From Diphasiastrum complanatum (taxonomy: Eukaryota; Streptophyta; Lycopodiopsida; Lycopodiales; Lycopodiaceae), in NCBI GenBank assembly GCA_029204225.1, contig CM055095.1:38868141-38932140 (forward strand): a DNA stretch of 64,000 nucleotides. Reading direction: 5' to 3'. Within the stretch, counting starts at the first letter, position 1. Each line of letters opens with the position of its first letter. The translations under genes and the position numbers were made by a program. Under the pieces are notes generated by a model. It worked only from the letters and a program-made list of their open reading frames with translations, was not told the origin of the DNA and ran no database searches. Shown here one piece after another: positions 1 through 10,914 of the stretch.

Positions 1-1106
1 TAGTAGTCGCATCATTCTGAAAAATAAAAAGTACCTCTGGGGCAGGATCTTCAATATATTTGACATTCATAGTGGTGCAGTCTTCCTTAGTGTGTCTAGA
101 AGTTTCACATTTCGTACACCACATTCCTGAGTTGGAAGAAAACGCTTTTGGTCTTTTGTCTGCAACTTCAGAGATCTACATTTTAAGTCATTAAATTTTT
201 TATTAAGATTAGCCACATTACTCTTCCAAAGCTTTTCAGCTTTAGAAGTTGACGACTTATTCTCAACAACTTTCGTGTTCTCCTTTCGTTTAGTTTGTTG
301 TTTATTTTTTTTCTCCTTTATCAGATCTGATTTTGATGAATTGCTGCTTTCAGATTTCGAGCTTGAAGAACTGGTACTTGAGTCAGAATCTGAATCATCA
401 TTGCTATCACTGGAATCAGTTTTAGACTTTCGAGATCTTTTAGTTGAGTGTCTCTTTTGTGCTAGTTTCGAGGTCTCAAAATTTTCTACACTAGCTATTA
501 CTACTGCTAAGGAGGTCATGTCCCCTTGTCTGCAATACCGATCAATCTTTGGTGGTAAACTAGCCAAAAACCATTCGATCTACATATCAACGGGATATTC
601 ATCGGTTAGTTTTCCTATACGATTTTTAACCTTTCGTGTATATTTGCGAAGAGATTCTTTACTCTTCTTCTGAACACTGTTCGAACATTCGAGAATTCTA
701 GATTTGTAACCGATTTCTCTGAACTGGTTCAGAAATGCATCTTTCAGCAGGTACCAAGTTCCTACACAGCCTAGTTCAACCTGACTGTACCATATGCTCG
801 CCTGCTTTCTTAGCAGACTAAGGAAAATTTGTAGTTTATGTACGTCAGTTCTTTCGTTATTTGCATTAGGTAGTGAGACATAGCTATCTACATCATCGAA
901 AGAAGTCCCTTTAAAATAATCGTACTTAATTTTTGAGGTAGAAGTGAAACGTGTGGCAGGACTCTCCACACCGAAGCTAATTAGGAGTTCAAGTAATTGG
1001 GCAGTGATTTCATCTAGATTTCTTCGACTAGTACTCTCACTCTATCTTCGTAAAATTCCTCTCTAAGCTTATGATATCATTCTAATCGGGATTCTCTATC
1101 TGACAT
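1..1106 (-). pseudogene. Ty3/gypsy gag, broken, running off the window edge
   Basis: Minus-strand reading gives a capsid-type gag. A charged N-terminus (about 1106-970) contains a stop, and 969-580 encodes a Retrotrans_gag-like block with an ASIWYSQ motif. A Ser/Lys-rich linker (567-130) follows, then a CX2CX4HX4C zinc knuckle near 75-120. Frames change between these blocks, so the copy is dead. A second copy of the same gag lies on the plus strand at 50725-51640. The Tat/Athila-type primer-binding site is only about 50 bases upstream of the start, which supports the gypsy assignment. Protease and later domains would lie outside the window. Confidence 0.7.
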
Positions 1107-1157
1107 ACACTAGATATGGAGATGGATGTGTCAGATTTCTTATAACTTTCCTAAACT

Positions 1158-1176
1158 ATCCCCAGCAACAGCGCCA
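1158..1176 (-). other. Primer-binding site, tRNA-Asp type
   Basis: On the minus strand this reads TGGCGCTGTTGCTGGGGAT, close to the tRNA-Asp-complementary site of plant Tat/Athila gypsy elements. It lies between the gag start and the LTR that begins at about 1182. Confidence 0.75.
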
Positions 1177-1181
1177 AAAAT

Positions 1182-1480
1182 TGGTATATGTCATACTATA
1201 CCAACAAGGTTAATATAAATTTTGTAGTAAATAGTATCGTTCCCACAGAGGACAGCGTTAGAAAGTTATGTTTTTAGTACAATTTATGATAAGTGATTTC
1301 GAGTGTTATTTTGGTTGTCGATAGACATTAAAAAGTAACCAGTATTACTTGTGTTTGGGAAATGTAATGTTAATAATTGCAGAACAACAATCTGGCTTCT
1401 ATCAAATCAAATGCAACGTGTTCTACAGATGAGATGGTATCAGAGTAGTACAACAATGCTACACTCTGGCTGATTAAGGT
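1182..1480 (-). repeat. LTR fragment of the gypsy element
   Basis: Begins TGGTATATG a few bases beyond the primer-binding site. It contains the phrase ATCGTTCCCACAGAGGA near 1226-1243, a motif I associate with plant Tat/Athila LTRs. The far end cannot be fixed, because the sequence runs into a copia LTR remnant at about 1481. Confidence 0.5.
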
Positions 1481-1732
1481 GTAAGTTAATCGTCTATTAC
1501 CAGAAAGAGCAACAAGAAAGATCAGACAGAATGAAGAATAAGCATAGCAATATTGACAGATCTAAAATGCAAAACAAATGAACTGTGTCAGATTAAGTAT
1601 ATCAAGTATACAAGTCAATAATGCGATAGAGCACAAGATTGTAGCGGACGAAACCGTATGCCCTACAAAGCCTATTTCTGTATGTAAGTTTATTCTAGAC
1701 TTGTTCACTTGTTCTAGACTTATCTTACTTCA
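1481..1732 (-). repeat. Remnant of the 3' LTR of an old copia element
   Basis: About 250 bases match 10149-10399 in the same orientation, and both copies end in CTTCA. The right-hand copy is part of a complete-looking 5' LTR (9831-10399), so this should be the 3' LTR of the same minus-strand element. The LTR portion left of 1481 is missing or replaced by gypsy LTR sequence. Confidence 0.6.
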
Positions 1733-3783
1733 ATTGTATCTGTTAAGAACATTATGAAGATACCTTTGTTGAGTGATGTAAATCAGTCGATTTGCTCTGT
1801 CTCAGTGGATTTGAATTCCAAGATAGAAGTGAGCTTTTGATTATGAGAACAACATCTGTTTTGAATCCTTGACCATATTGGCATTGTTGCTAAAGAGCAA
1901 CGTATCATCAACATACAAGGTGATGATAATGAAGGATTGCAGCACTGATTTTGAATAAACATTGCAATCAGTAGTGCTTGGTTTAAATCCTTATTCAATG
2001 AGGAATGTGTTGATCCTCTGAAACCAAGCTCTAGCAGACTGTTTCAAGCTGTACAGTGTTTTATGGAGTTTACAAACATGATTCTTCATGCCTTCTAGAA
2101 CGTATCCTTCGGGCTGGAACATGTAGATATCTTCTTGTATAACTCCATTCAGATAGGTTGTTTGTACATTGAGTTGATGTACTTCGAGGTTGGCAGCTGC
2201 ATCATAAGACAGGAGCATTCGAATTGACAAATGTTTGACGACTAGAATAAAAGTCTCATTGTAGTCAACATTCTAGATCTGGGTGAATCCTTGTGCTACC
2301 AATCTAGCCTTCCTTTGATCAATCGCTCTGTTGGTGTTATATTTGATCTTAAAGATTTATTTGCAATCAATTATATTGCAGCCAATAGGAGCTTTGACTA
2401 ATGACCATGTTGGATTCTTGAGAATACTCTCTGTCCATAGCTTCTCTCCAGAGATCAGAGTCTGGTTGGATAAGTGCCTCTTCGATTGTCGTCGGTTCCT
2501 GCATTAAAAGACAGACAGACTCAGGAGTATACCTTGTGGGCTATGTGCACACTCAGCTTGATCTTCTAGGAGGATTCGACTGATGAACCGCTCCTGGAAT
2601 ATGTTGCTGGGTAGCAGCAACATCTTCGCCTGGTTCGCTGTCTCAAAGTGGTCGATGATAGACATTCTTGAGCCAGAAGCTTGGATTGTCGTGTCAATGG
2701 CAGGTGATGAAGGCTCTTCTTGAGCAATATCCTTGCCTTTGAGTTCGACGAACTGATCCTCAATAAAGACTATATTTTGGCTATACAAGATTTGTTGGGT
2801 ATGTAGGTGTTATCAAACGAAGTATATCTGATCAGGATGGTCTTTAGACCTTGGAAGTCCAATTTCTTTCTTGTGTCCTTTGGGATCTGCACGTAGGCAA
2901 TGCACCCAAACCCTCTTAGGTTCTTCAAAGAAGGCTTGGAGCCTGTCCACACCTCGTGGGGTGTCTTGTCTGAGAGGGCTTTGGTCGAGCATCTGTTCTA
3001 GATGTAAGCTGCAGTGGAGACAGCTTCAGCCCAGAACCTCTTGGGCAACGATGCATGTGCTAGCATATACTTAGTAGATTTGACCAGAGTTCGGTTCTTC
3101 CTCTCAGCTAAGCCATTAGACTGAGGACTGTAAGGAGTGACGAATTGTTGCTCAATGCCTTGGCTTTGGCAGTACTCCTTGAACTCGACAGAGATATATT
3201 CTCCACCTTTATCTGACTGTAGGGCCTTGATCGTCCTTTTAGTCTCCTTTTCTACACGCTCCTTGAAGATTCTGAAGCAATTGAAGGCTTTTGATTTTTT
3301 CTTTATGAAGTACACCATCGTTCTTCTCAAGAATTCGTCAATAAAGGTTATAAAATACTTGGCTTCCTTCAGTGAAGTATTTTCATCGGGCCACAAATAT
3401 CTGAATGTACAACATCTAGCAACATACTGATGGCTTGAATCAAATGGCTTCCTATTCTATTTTCCAACTAGACAGTCTTGACAGACAGGTAGCTCGACTG
3501 TTTCGCCATTATAATCGAGATCAAGAACAATAGATTGTCTAGACATTCGTTGTACAACAGCATAATTTAAATGACCAAGTCTATAATGCCAAAGTAAACC
3601 TTTATTTGATTGAGTTGAAGTACTGAGAGCTTGACAAGAGGCAGAAAAGCAATGACTTAATTTGAAATAGCCAATCAGGCTAGTCATGTGCTGAGTGGCT
3701 CCGGAATCCATGAACCAAGAACTGTTGCCAGATGCTCCTTGATGGTTGGTCATGAAGGCATCATGATTCACTTCTTGAATAGG
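1733..3783 (-). pseudogene. Copia pol, protease to reverse transcriptase, broken
   Basis: Domains read in copia order on the minus strand. The protease (MDSGATQHMT) and a GAG-pre-integrase stretch (LWHYRLGHLNY) lie in 3771-3457. The integrase core with SDKGGEY and NGLAERKNRT is in 3396-2998 and the integrase C-terminus in 2952-2770. Reverse transcriptase follows at about 2500-1740, with FQPEGYVLEG and a YVDD box in shifted frames. RNase H and the polypurine tract are absent; reverse transcriptase runs straight into the LTR remnant. Frameshifts and stops separate the blocks, so it is not functional. Its gag half lies beyond the nested element, at 8845-9650. Confidence 0.85.
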
Positions 3784-3788
3784 CTATG
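3784..3788. repeat. Target-site duplication CTATG, left copy
   Basis: CTATG directly precedes the LTR start and is repeated at 8840-8844 directly after the right LTR. Confidence 0.9.
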
Positions 3789-5033
3789 TGTTGTAAAGCT
3801 ACCTTTACAAGCTTTACTTGCGGCGCCATCGGCGCCAGCTATGTCCCCGGCGCCAGCAGCGCCACTGCTGCTCCCGGCGCCAACGGCGCCGGCGCCGCTC
3901 CCGGCGCCACTGTGACCAGAATCCAGCCGGCGCCAAGTTCCTATGGCTGAAAATCTTTGATCGGTTCTAGCGAAGTCCAGAGAGCTCAGATCGATGTGCA
4001 ATCACCTCACACGATCTAGGCATGATTAAAGGAAGCCTGGGGATCAATAAAATCTAGAGAGAGAAAATGACTTTCTAGAAAGAGAAAATCCTAGAGAGAG
4101 AAAAATGTGCTTTACCAGCTTGGGTAGAGTGCTTGGTATGAGGGGGGGTGCCGAATCACACCAATACTATAGGGGAGTGCGGGTTGCGACTCAGGGCGAG
4201 CTCCAACCAAGTCTCAGCCTCCCTTGCTGGAATGTTGTCATGGCTCTCGCCTTGGCATGCTAGCACCCCGGAGACTAGGGTCGATCACACACTTGAAATG
4301 TAACCTTCTCAGATTTATCAATAAAGTGGGATTTTCCTCAAACTGACTCTGATTACCTTCTGGGTTTCAGTGTTCGGTAAAAGCGCCAGTTGTAAGGCCG
4401 CTTTCAAAATTTTTAACTTGGCACATAGCTGAGGGTCGTATCCCGGGACGCCAGCGGTATGCCGTCGGGACCATTCGGTCCGTGGCGCCAGCGGTATGCT
4501 GTCGGGACCATTTGGTCCAGGAACTGGTTGTTTCCATATCTGTCGCGGCTTGTGGTTCTGAGTGTTCCTTGCATGAACGTGAATGGGTTAAGCTCTTGGG
4601 GAACGGGTTCTAACCTGTCGGCTGAGTTGGATGGCTTGCTTGGGTGGATGTTACCTGTTTATGGCTGTCCAGTCTGGCGTGGCGCCAGGTTGGCTTCCAG
4701 CGCTCGTGACGAAGCTTTCAGTTGGTTAAGTCTGATGTAGGTCAGACCGCTTGCTTGGAATGGATGTTACTCGTTTGTAACGAAGCTTCGAGTTGGTTAA
4801 GTTTGATGTATGTCGGGCGGCTTGCTTGGAGGGAAGTCACCCACGTCGGGACCCCCGATCTGGCATGGCGCCAGGTTGGATCTCAATGTTGGTTTTCGGA
4901 ACTTCAAGTTGGTTAAGTCTGATCGTTGTTGGCGAGTTGGCTGCTTGTATGTCAAGTGGGTTCGGATGGCAAGAGTTGAAGGCTGGGAAGGTAAGTCGTG
5001 GTTCCCGGCTCCCTTTGGGATGCCTGCGCTACA
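3789..5033 (+). repeat. Left (5') LTR of the coding-free element
   Basis: Starts TGTTGTAAAGC and ends GCGCTACA. Positions 3828-3935 are packed with GGCGCC palindromes, unusual in this AT-rich window. Compared with the right LTR it carries 27 extra bases in that block and 4 extra bases in a GAGAGA run. AATAAA-like signals occur near 4016 and 4321. Confidence 0.9.
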
Positions 5034-5035
5034 TG

Positions 5036-5047
5036 TGGTATCAGAGC
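5036..5047 (+). other. Primer-binding site, tRNA-iMet type
   Basis: TGGTATCAGAGC lies two bases after the left LTR and is complementary to the 3' end of initiator tRNA-Met, as in most plant copia elements. Confidence 0.9.
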
Positions 5048-5123
5048 CGACTGGCCGGTCAGCTATGCGGATCTCAGGGAAATGGCCACGGTTTGGGGTT
5101 CATCAAGACAACTGTTGTGCAAG

Positions 5124-5509
5124 GTGCTGCCCACAGTGTAAGCACGGGTGCGTCCACGGTCGGGGTGGTCGGCAGAACGGGGGACTTGATGAGTCAAAGT
5201 GCTGCCCTTGAGGTGTAAGCACGGTCAGTTCTCGCGGTTCGGGCCTGGCGCTGTCTGCACGTAGGACGGATGAGGCAAAGTGCTGCCTAGGGAGGTGAAA
5301 GCACGGTCTGTACCTTGTGGGGTGCGGGGCGACATAATCGAACTGTACGGGTTAACCATTGATACAGAGATGCTGCTCGAATTCGGGTGTAAAGCACGGG
5401 TGGTTAGCTGCCGGTGCGGGATAGCTGCCGATCGTTTAGCTATAAGGGCTATCGACCAAAAAGTGGTGGGGCGTGACTGAGGCAATGTGCTGCTTAATGG
5501 TGAAAGCAC
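5124..5509 (+). other. Array of five short stem-loops after the primer-binding site
   Basis: Five units each pair GTGCT (or TGCT) with AGCAC (or AGCA) across a 12-18 base loop: 5124-5145, 5199-5222, 5280-5304, 5371-5396 and 5487-5509. Each is followed by GG, and most are preceded by a CAA-rich triplet. Spacing grows from 75 to 117 bases. The repeats outside the stems are only loosely similar, so the stems are the conserved part. The position in the RNA leader suggests a packaging or dimerisation signal; that role is inferred. Confidence 0.6.
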
Positions 5510-5785
5510 GGATAGTTGGAGGGGTGTCCTATGTGGGCTGATTCTGTGATCGATTTGTATGGGCGCGGCCAGGCAAAGGTCCGTTGGCAGGACCATCTCA
5601 AAGGGGGACCTTGCCTTTGTTACTTGTTAGTAAACCTGCCTGAGTGTCTTACTTGTACGTATTCGTGGTGAGTCTTAGTACTCGTGCTTTGTCTGGTTTG
5701 CATGATTGCTTGTGATACAAGGAGCTGATGGCTCGAGAAGGAACCTTTTCTTTTGAAGGCTGATACCATTAAACAAAGAGGACTA

Positions 5786-6290
5786 CAGAATCTGTGGGGC
5801 GGATTTGAAGTTCAAGTACTCACACGTGAACGACAACGAAACGACTCAATGTTTGCAAAGGATGGATGGCTAGCCTGTTTCTTGGGTTAGTTTCATTTGC
5901 GACAACGCCCACCAGACGCAAGCAGGAAGTCAAAAGTTGGAAAGGGCCATTTCAGGGGAGATCTTCTATGGAGCAGTTGGTCTTCATTTTGGGACGGCCA
6001 CCTTCGGAACTGAAACTCACTGAGCATGGGCGATATCCAGAATCTGTGCGGCAAATTTGCAGTTCAAGTACTCGCACGTGAACGACAACGAAATGACTCA
6101 ATGTTTGCAAAGGATGGATGACTAGCCTGTTTCTTGGGTTAGTTTCATTTGTGACAACGCCCACCAGACGCAAGCAGGAAGTCAAAAGTTGGAAAGGGCA
6201 ATTTCAGGGGAGATCTTCTATAGCAGTTGGTCTTCATTTTGGGACGGCCACCTTCGGAACTGAAACTCACTGAGCATGGGTGATATCCAG
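5786..6290 (+). repeat. Tandem duplication, two 252-bp units
   Basis: Unit 1 (5786-6037) and unit 2 (6038-6290) are nearly identical. Each contains CACGTGAACGACAACGAAA and the phrase GACGGCCACCTTCGGAACTG. No coding sense is apparent. Confidence 0.85.
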
Positions 6291-6659
6291 TATCAGTTGG
6301 GTTTTTCCTCAAAGGGGAAAAAGACTAGGATCCTCTTCAGAGATTGGCAACAAGTTGGATCGAGCCATAATCCTAGCCGATGGGAAGCAAAGTGTTGGAA
6401 AGGCTTTTTGTCCGAAGAACTCTACTCTAAAGTCCGATCAGCTGATTTATTAAGTGGAGGGGAACTATCACACACACCTCTCTCTTGGGGCAAATTTTGA
6501 ATTAAAGTTGATCAAAATGGGGGCAAATTCAAGGTGACCTAGCCATACTCACACGAGGAGACTGGCGAACTTTGGACCTAATAAGTTGACAAGTTTTTGT
6601 TGTGGAAAGGAAAGTTTGTTATAGGCTTTCTCTGGACCAGCAATGATGAGGAAACATAT

Positions 6660-7060
6660 GAGTACGCTGGTTTGTGTTACGTGTAAGGCAGCTGATCAAT
6701 GAAGGAACTGTGAAAGTTGAGTCTTGCATGAGAGACTTGGTATTTCGAAACGGACGCTAAGGGACAGTTCGCGTTGAGATCGGATTAGTGCAAACTCTGG
6801 GTGCATGTTTCTGATTCAAAGAGAGCTACTTGAAGCCAAGCTCGATGTACACTTCTTGTTTTGACTGTGAGACAACTAACCAGTGATGGAATTGTGAAAG
6901 TCAAGTTTTGCGCGACGGACATGGTGCTTCAAACAAACGCGAAGAGATAGTTCGGATGCGGATCAAACTGGTGCGACCCTTTGGCTTTCCACGAGGTCAA
7001 TGGTTACATTTGGGCTGATTCAAAGAGCTACTTCAAGCTAAGTGAGAGGTGCATTGTGGA
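6660..7060 (+). repeat. Diverged tandem duplication, period about 190 bp
   Basis: A segment around 6690-6850 recurs more weakly at 6870-7050. Shared pieces include GTGAAAGT(T/C)(G/A)AGT(C/T)TTGC and GATTCAAAGAG(A)GCTACTT. It lies inside the coding-free element; no gene is seen from 6300 to 7580. Confidence 0.5.
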
Positions 7061-7586
7061 GTACTCAATCTTTGCCTACCTTAAAGAGCCAAGATGGAAA
7101 AGTATCAAGATCAGGCTTGGACAAGGAGAGAAATCAAGGTGCAGAAGCAACAAGGCACGGAGTGGACCATAAAGTGGGCAATCAAACGATAAATCCTTCG
7201 GCTCAGGGAGCCTTGATACCTGTGCGGAACTGAACAAACCTGGAGCTCAGGGAGCTCAACACAAAGTGCATCAAGGACAAATCAGGAGCTCAAAAGAGTT
7301 CCAAAGTCGAAAGTCAGAAGCGACAGGGGCGAACATTTCAAAGAAAGGCCTCTGTCACCAGTTAATAAGGTTCTCGGGTTTTACGAAAGCGATATCAAAT
7401 CTACGCTTTTCCCAGACAAAGATATATTTTCAAGTTATGTAATTTTTCAGTACAAAGAGCTGAGCCTCCGACTTGTGGTGTGCCAGCTTCAATGTTAATA
7501 AAAAGTGGCCAGTAAATTGAGTACTGTGCCTAGTAGCTTAAATGTATAGTCATTTTAATTGGGAGACACCTTTACTTTAATCTGAC

Positions 7587-7625
7587 ATCTGATGAGGACA
7601 TCAGATTTTATAAAGGTGGGGTGGA
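7587..7625 (+). other. Perfect hairpin followed by polypurine tract
   Basis: 7587-7606 is an 8-bp perfect stem (ATCTGATG / CATCAGAT) with a four-base AGGA loop. The purine-rich AAAGGTGGGGTGGA at 7612-7625 abuts the right LTR and is the expected plus-strand primer. Confidence 0.75.
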
Positions 7626-8839
7626 TGTTGTAAAGCTACCTTTACAAGCTTTACTTGCGGCGCCATCGGCGCCAGCTATGTCCCCGGCGCCAACGGCGCC
7701 GGCGCCGCTCCCGGCGCCACTGTGACCAAAATCCAGCCGGCGCCAAGTTCCTATGGCTGAAAATCTTTGATCGGTTCTAGCGAAGTCCAGAGAGCTCAGA
7801 TCGATGTGCAATCACCTCACACGATCTAGGCATGATTAAAGGAAGCCTGGGGATCAATAAAATCTAGAGAGAGAGACTTTCTAGAAAGAGAAAATCCTAG
7901 AGAGAGAAAAATGTGCTTTACCAGCTTGGGTAGAGTGCTTGGTATGAGGGGGGGTGCCGAATCACACCAATACTATAGGGGAGTGCGGGTTGCGACTCAG
8001 GGCGAGCTCCAACCAAGTCTCAGCCTCCCTTGCTGGAATGTTGTCATGGCTCTCGCCTTGGCATGCTAGCACCCCGGAGACTAGGGTCGGTCACACACTT
8101 GAAATGTAACCTTCTCAGATTTATCAATAAAGTGGGATTTTCCTCAAACTGACTCTGATTACCTTCTGGGTTTCAGTGTTCGGTAAAAGCGCCAGTTGTA
8201 AGGCCGCTTTCAAAATTTTTAACTTGGCACATAGCTGAGGGTCGTATCCCGGGACGCCAGCGGTATGCCGTCGGGACCATTCGGTCCGTGGCGCCAGCGG
8301 TATGCTGTCGGGACCATTTGGTCCAGGAACTGGTTGTTTCCATATCTGTCGCGGCTTGTGGTTCTGAGTGTTCCTTGCATGAACGTGAATGGGTTAAGCT
8401 CTTGGGGAACGGGTTCTAACCTGTCGGCTGAGTTGGATGGCTTGCTTGGGTGGATGTTACCTGTTTATGGCTGTCCAGTCTGGCGTGGCGCCAGGTTGGC
8501 TTCCAGCGCTCGTGACGAAGCTTTCAGTTGGTTAAGTCTGATGTAAGTCAGACCGCTTGCTTGGAATGGATGTTACTCGTTTGTAACGAAGCTTCGAGTT
8601 GGTTAAGTTTGATGTATGTCGGGCGGCTTGCTTGGAGGGAAGTCACCCACGTCGGGACCCCCGATCTAGCATGGCGCCAGGTTGGATCTCAATGTTGGTT
8701 TTCGGAACTTCAAGTTGGTTAAGTCTGATCGTTGTTGGCGAGTTGGCTGCTTGTATGTCAAGTGGGTTCGGATGGCAAGAGTTGAAGGCTGGGAAGGTAA
8801 GTCGTGGTTCCCGGCTCCCTTTGGGATGCCTGCGCTACA
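7626..8839 (+). repeat. Right (3') LTR of the coding-free element
   Basis: 1214 bp, near-identical to 3789-5033. It ends ...GCGCTACA, followed by the CTATG duplication at 8840-8844. Confidence 0.9.
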
Positions 8840-8844
8840 CTATG
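8840..8844. repeat. Target-site duplication CTATG, right copy
   Basis: Matches 3784-3788 exactly. Confidence 0.9.
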
Positions 8845-9650
8845 GAGCTTCTGCAGCTGCACTTGATTCGACTGCCCTTTGCTGTTGTTCTTCGCTTGAA
8901 GTATTCGGCAGTCTTGTATTTCGTGGTTGTTTCGTTTGCAATATCTACAGAACAACTTTTTCTACGTCTGCAAATTCAATTGTTTCTTGTGTTGAGCTGG
9001 TTTCTGGTCTGGCTTTGATAGCTTCAGGCCTTTTTTCTTCTTCTGCTTTGTCGTGCCCTTGTTGGTGTACAAGGCGTGAGAATCAGCTGAGGAACTTGAG
9101 GCTTCGTTCCTTCGTGTGTCTTCTTGCAACAACATAGTGATGACTTTCGAAAGAGTCAACTCTGGATGAGTCGTGATGATTATCACCCAGCTGTCGTAAG
9201 AACTTGGCAAGCTTGTAAGCAGTTGCATCACTGCGTCTTGATCGTCTATGACAGATCCGACAGCGGCCATTTGACTTAGCAGGTTCTTGAATTGATTAAT
9301 GTGATTTTGCAGAGAATCACTATTCGTCATCTTGAGGGAGTAGAATTTATTCCTGAGATGTAGCTTAGAAGCTACATCCGCACTTCGTATAGCATGCTCA
9401 AGATGTCCGAGACTTCTTTCGATATTTGAGCCTCAGATACATGGCCAATCTGTGTATCCGTGATGTTGAGCATGATCAGCGCGAAAGCTTTTCCATCCTT
9501 CAGCTTCCATCTGGCGATTGTCGCGTCGTCCGCTTGGGTTTCTCTTTTGCAACAGTATCAACGTTGTACAATTCTTTTGCCATTAGTATAGTCTTCATCT
9601 AAAATTTTCAGAGATGGTAATTGGCTCCATCAAGCTTGTCCATGAGAGGA
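8845..9650 (-). pseudogene. Copia gag, broken, 5' half of the disrupted element
   Basis: Minus-strand gag. The start near 9640 has the DGANY motif, a capsid (UBN2-type) block spans 9600-8960, and a zinc knuckle with CX2CX4HX4C spacing (FCRYCKRNNHEIQDC) lies in 8955-8900. Several stops and frame changes interrupt it. Together with 1733-3783 it forms one copia gag-pol in the right order, split by the nested element at 3789-8839. Confidence 0.8.
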
Positions 9651-9818
9651 CTGGCTTTCCCTTGGGAATTTATGTGAAAGAGTTAGTCTAAGTGATAGGA
9701 GAAACTATCAGTGACTTAAGAATGAAAATCTGATATTGAAAAATACAAAACAAGAAAACAATTACTCTATTGGCTAGTAGAGTCTTGTACTGTGGGAGAT
9801 AATCAAGCTATAAAGATT

Positions 9819-9830
9819 GCTTTGATACCA
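9819..9830 (-). other. Primer-binding site (one mismatch), tRNA-iMet type
   Basis: The minus strand reads TGGTATCAAAGC, directly after the LTR end. Confidence 0.75.
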
Positions 9831-10399
9831 TGTTGGGAGAGAGGGAGGAAGAATAAATGATGAACACAAATGAGAAACAAACTCGAATAGAAAATATTTG
9901 TGCGCATCGGAATGAGTTAAATGACTCTCTCTCTAAGCATGACTACGCCTATCAAAATGAACAGAAGTTTAGTGATAGAAATCACAGTCATTCTAGATTA
10001 CGTAGCCAAACATTTAAATGGATGAAGCGCTAGATGAATAATTTGTGGCAAATTGCAAGACAAATTATCTGTCACGAATGATTCGCAAAGAGCTAGACTG
10101 TTCTTGACTGATAATTAGACACCAATTATTCGCAAAAGATGAAACTAAAAGTTAATCGTCTATTACCCGAAAGAACAACAAGAAAGATCAGACAGAATGA
10201 AGAATAGGCATAGCAATATTGACAAATCTAAAACACAGAACAAATGAACTGTGTCAGATTAAGTATATCAAGTATGTAAGTCAATAATGCGGTAGAGCAC
10301 AAGATTGTAGCGGACAAAATTGAGTGCCCTACAAAGCTTATTTCTGTCTGTAATGAGGAATGAAACCTCATTCACTTGTTCTAGACTTATCTTGCTTCA
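9831..10399 (-). repeat. 5' LTR of the old copia element
   Basis: On the plus strand it starts TGTTGGGAGAG at the primer-binding site and ends CTTGCTTCA. Positions 10149-10399 match the left remnant at 1481-1732. The length of 569 bp is normal for copia. Confidence 0.7.
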
Positions 10400-10857
10400 T
10401 CAAAATTCATCATCATAGAATACGCAGATGGTATCCAGTATATATACATAATATTACAGGTGTGCAGATGCGAAAGTACAGAGTGGATGTGCTGTCTCTA
10501 CGAGATCGTGGGTGGTTGCAATCGTTGTCCAATTTGTTAGCGCAACTGCATGGGGTGAGTGTAAAAAGGGTGCGACGTCAACCAGTACTAAAGTGAACGT
10601 TGGTGATGACGCAAAAGTGCGTCACTCTTACAAATGGCCTTAGGATAAGATTTACAGGGTGCCTTATCTGTTAGGGCACATTTGGCAGTCAGTAAGGTAG
10701 TGTCCCCTTTTCGCATGACCTGTGTAAGAACTTAGGGTCGCGATTCATTCTCCTTTTCTTCGTCTATGCAAATTTGCATGACTACGTTGGAAAAATATGC
10801 AGCATGAATGGAGGCAGACTAAAATTGGGATTTAGGAGAGTAGGAGGAGTAAATTCA
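10400..10857. other. No feature recognised
   Basis: A 78-codon ORF spans 10360-10596, but it begins in the LTR and has no recognisable motif. I see no gene here. Confidence 0.4.
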
Positions 10858-10914
10858 ACAATTCACACATTTGTTGTGGCTCCCCACACTTGTGAGGTTG
10901 TTGGATTTTTCACA
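10858..10914. repeat. LTR end fragment
   Basis: The plus strand ends ...GGTTGTTGGATTTTTCACA and resembles, in inverted orientation, the LTR edge at 19393 (GTGTGGGGA-CCACAA segment). The broken module ORF abuts it. It may be the 3' LTR start of the minus-strand element to the right. Confidence 0.4.

Larger units (their letters stand above)
3789..8839 (+). mobile_element. Coding-free LTR retrotransposon (LARD-like), complete
   Basis: A 5051-bp element with TG...CA LTRs of 1245 and 1214 bp, a tRNA-Met-type primer-binding site, a purine-rich tract before the right LTR and a CTATG duplication. The 2.6-kb interior holds no gag or pol similarity and no ORF longer than about 130 residues. It must therefore rely on another element for its proteins. 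The LTRs differ by at least four substitutions and two small indels, so the insertion is recent. It split a minus-strand copia element between gag and protease. The plus strand is assigned from the positions of the primer-binding site and purine tract. The size and lack of coding match the class called LARD; I cannot name the family. Confidence 0.9.

Noticed and set aside
1435-1446. TGGTATCAGAGT resembling a primer-binding site
   Set aside because: No LTR end adjoins it and no gag follows, so it is probably debris or chance.
3768-4001. Gly-Ala-rich minus ORF (also at 7608-7811)
   Set aside because: Encoded by GGCGCC repeats in the LTR; its length differs between LTR copies.
4459-5218. ORFs in the GC-richer LTR and leader of the coding-free element
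   Set aside because: Short, unlike any family, and several are copied in both LTRs with their boundaries set by the repeat.
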